Assembly (NCBI GenBank): GCA_965216225.1
Contig: CBDCFF010000029.1
Span: 124,001 to 188,000, forward strand
Direction: 5' to 3'
DNA from: 3107 sp965216225
Lineage (GTDB): Bacteria > Pseudomonadota > Alphaproteobacteria > Rhodobacterales > Rhodobacteraceae
Length of the DNA: 64,000 nt
The notes below the pieces were generated by a model, which saw nothing but the letters and a program-made list of their open reading frames with translations, was not told where the DNA came from and did not search any database. This document shows positions 63,050-64,000 of the stretch, piece after piece (positions within the stretch are counted from its first letter, which is position 1; every line of letters starts with the position of its first letter). The position numbers were made by a program, and so were the translations under genes.

Positions 63050-63655
63050 ATGGAAAATATCAGACTGAATCTGTCCAACCTGCATGAGTTTGGGCCTGCG
63101 TTTTATGAGTATCTGAAGTTACGGAAACAGTTCTTCGTCGATACGCTGGGCTGGGACATTCCACATGATGATGACGTGGAGATGGATCAGTACGATACGC
63201 CGCAGGCGCATTATTCCATTGTCCTGAGCAATGGAAAGGTCGCAGGCGGCGCACGAACGATGCCGACAACCTCTGCGTGGGGTGACTATACCTATATGCT
63301 GCGCGATGCGGTGGATGGGAAACTCGGCTCGATTCCCAGCGATCTGGTCTCCGGCGTCGTGGCGTCGCCGCTGGTATGGGAATGCACGCGAATCGTTATT
63401 TCGGATGATCTGAAGGGCCTGGCAGAGCGGGCGCGGTGCCTGGAACTGATCGTCGAGGGCTTTGTCAGAACCGCCGCCGAGTGCGGAGCGCGCCAGTTGA
63501 TCGGATTGACGCGGCCCGGTCTGGCCCGGTCCCTGCGGCAATACGGCTATGACGTGACCCGGATCAGCCGCACCTATCGCAGCGAAGGGGACGGGCATGT
63601 CTATGCGGTGCTGAGTATGCCGCCGGAAAAGGTGGCGCAGCGCATGGCGGCCTGA
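63050..63655 (+). CDS. Acyl-homoserine-lactone synthase (LuxI family)
   Basis: This 201-residue protein makes acyl-homoserine lactones from S-adenosylmethionine and an acyl donor. All the invariant LuxI positions can be read: R25, F29, W35, D46, D49, R69, E111 (ECTRIVI) and R114. The ATG at 63050 is preferred because an aaggggg Shine-Dalgarno lies seven bases upstream. The ATG at 63044 has a gap of only one base. A small inverted repeat (TGAGA-ctct-TCTCA, 63023-63036) overlaps the region just before the Shine-Dalgarno. Confidence 0.93.
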   Translation: MENIRLNLSNLHEFGPAFYEYLKLRKQFFVDTLGWDIPHDDDVEMDQYDTPQAHYSIVLSNGKVAGGARTMPTTSAWGDYTYMLRDAVDGKLGSIPSDLVSGVVASPLVWECTRIVISDDLKGLAERARCLELIVEGFVRTAAECGARQLIGLTRPGLARSLRQYGYDVTRISRTYRSEGDGHVYAVLSMPPEKVAQRMAA

Positions 63656-63665
63656 CCGCGGTTTG

Positions 63666-63881
63666 CTATTCTTCCCGGCCATGGCCGATCAGGCGGCGTC
63701 TGATTTCCGATGCTGCCGGGTGCGCTGTTTCCGGCGCAAAGACACAGGCTTGCGTGAAATGGAAACAGGCAGCATCCGGATTGCTGCCTTCCTTCAGTTC
63801 GCCGACGGTCAGATACAGATCGACGAGCGCACGACCGTCGCCGCGCGCATGGGCGTCCAGCAGTTCCTGTTCCGCAAACAC
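63666..63881 (-). CDS. Small conserved protein of unknown function
   Basis: This 71-residue protein starts with GTG (MFAEQELLDAHARGDGRALVDLYLTVGEL) and ends in a basic helix. It reads as one or two alpha-helical repeats resembling a single TPR-like unit and appears conserved in related bacteria. I do not assign a function. It begins 5 nt after the stop of the gene upstream, so the two are likely co-transcribed. It is convergent with luxI. Confidence 0.65.
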   Translation of the reverse strand: MFAEQELLDAHARGDGRALVDLYLTVGELKEGSNPDAACFHFTQACVFAPETAHPAASEIRRRLIGHGREE

Positions 63882-63885
63882 AGGG

Positions 63886-64000
63886 CTATTCTGCCGCTCT
63901 GGCGCGGGTGCGGCAGGTCTCTATCCGGCCCGCGACCCAATCATGAAAGCAGTGGGTCGGGATGTCCATGGCCGGCGAGAAGCGCCCGCCATCGAAATGC
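63886..64000 (-). CDS. C-terminal end of an unidentified gene, runs off the window
   Basis: The minus-strand frame open to the window end reads HFDGGRFSPAMDIPTHCFHDW and ends RTRARAAE. Only 38 residues are visible, not enough to name it. Its stop is 5 nt before the start of the small protein downstream. Confidence 0.5.
   Translation of the reverse strand, partial: HFDGGRFSPAMDIPTHCFHDWVAGRIETCRTRARAAE

Overview
The window looks like chromosomal DNA of a GC-rich alphaproteobacterium of the Rhodobacteraceae/Roseobacter type. The evidence is the gene content and order: a Rieske - cytochrome b - cytochrome c1 operon, rbfA-truB-rpsO, rplY-pth, a carnitine dehydrogenase/thioesterase fusion, and LuxR/LuxI genes typical of that family. 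No tRNA, rRNA or convincing CRISPR locus was seen.

Region 1 (1-22170) is mostly core genome. It holds the end of amn, an HU-like gene, a decayed EamA transporter, aroC, a TPP riboswitch followed by thiBPQ, petABC, rpsO, DUF1643 and DUF2189 genes, truB, a phosphodiester-glycosidase-like gene, rbfA, dapB and a small membrane protein. It then holds a three-gene carnitine module on the minus strand: AacS, BKACE, and the dehydrogenase/thioesterase fusion. Together these should turn L-carnitine into glycine betaine plus acetoacetyl-CoA. rplY, pth and a DUF2237 gene close the region.

Region 2 (22.2-45.5 kb) is a dense graveyard and nest of insertion sequences: IS6, IS481, IS5, IS630, IS66, IS21, IS110, IS30 and IS3. 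Several nestings can be proved from target duplications. IS21 copy 1 sits in IS66-A (6-bp duplication ccgaag), IS66-A sits in IS5-B (8-bp gatctatc), and IS66-B sits in IS630-B (8-bp gatccaac). The only non-transposition genes here are a vapBC toxin-antitoxin pair and a pRiA4b ORF-3-type passenger gene inside IS66-A.

Region 3 (45.5-53.9 kb) is a cargo locus for uptake and oxidation of an unknown small molecule. It has two different Rieske oxygenases, a complete dipeptide/opine-type ABC transporter (binding protein, two permeases, fused double ATPase) and a GntR/FCD repressor. Two near-identical palindromes (AACTGTGATCACAGTT and one single-base variant) lie upstream of the two divergent transcription units and are the likely GntR operators.

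Region 4 (53.9-61.6 kb) is a second IS graveyard: IS6, IS5 (three types), IS256 split by IS110, a Tn3 transposase fragment, and IS481 split by IS3 with a 3-bp duplication. One IS5 copy carries a three-core repeat array of CRISPR-like geometry.

Region 5 (61.7-64.0 kb) is a quorum-sensing locus. It has a LuxR-type protein with only the autoinducer-binding domain, facing a full LuxR regulator followed by a LuxI acyl-homoserine-lactone synthase. A conserved small protein and the end of another gene complete the window.
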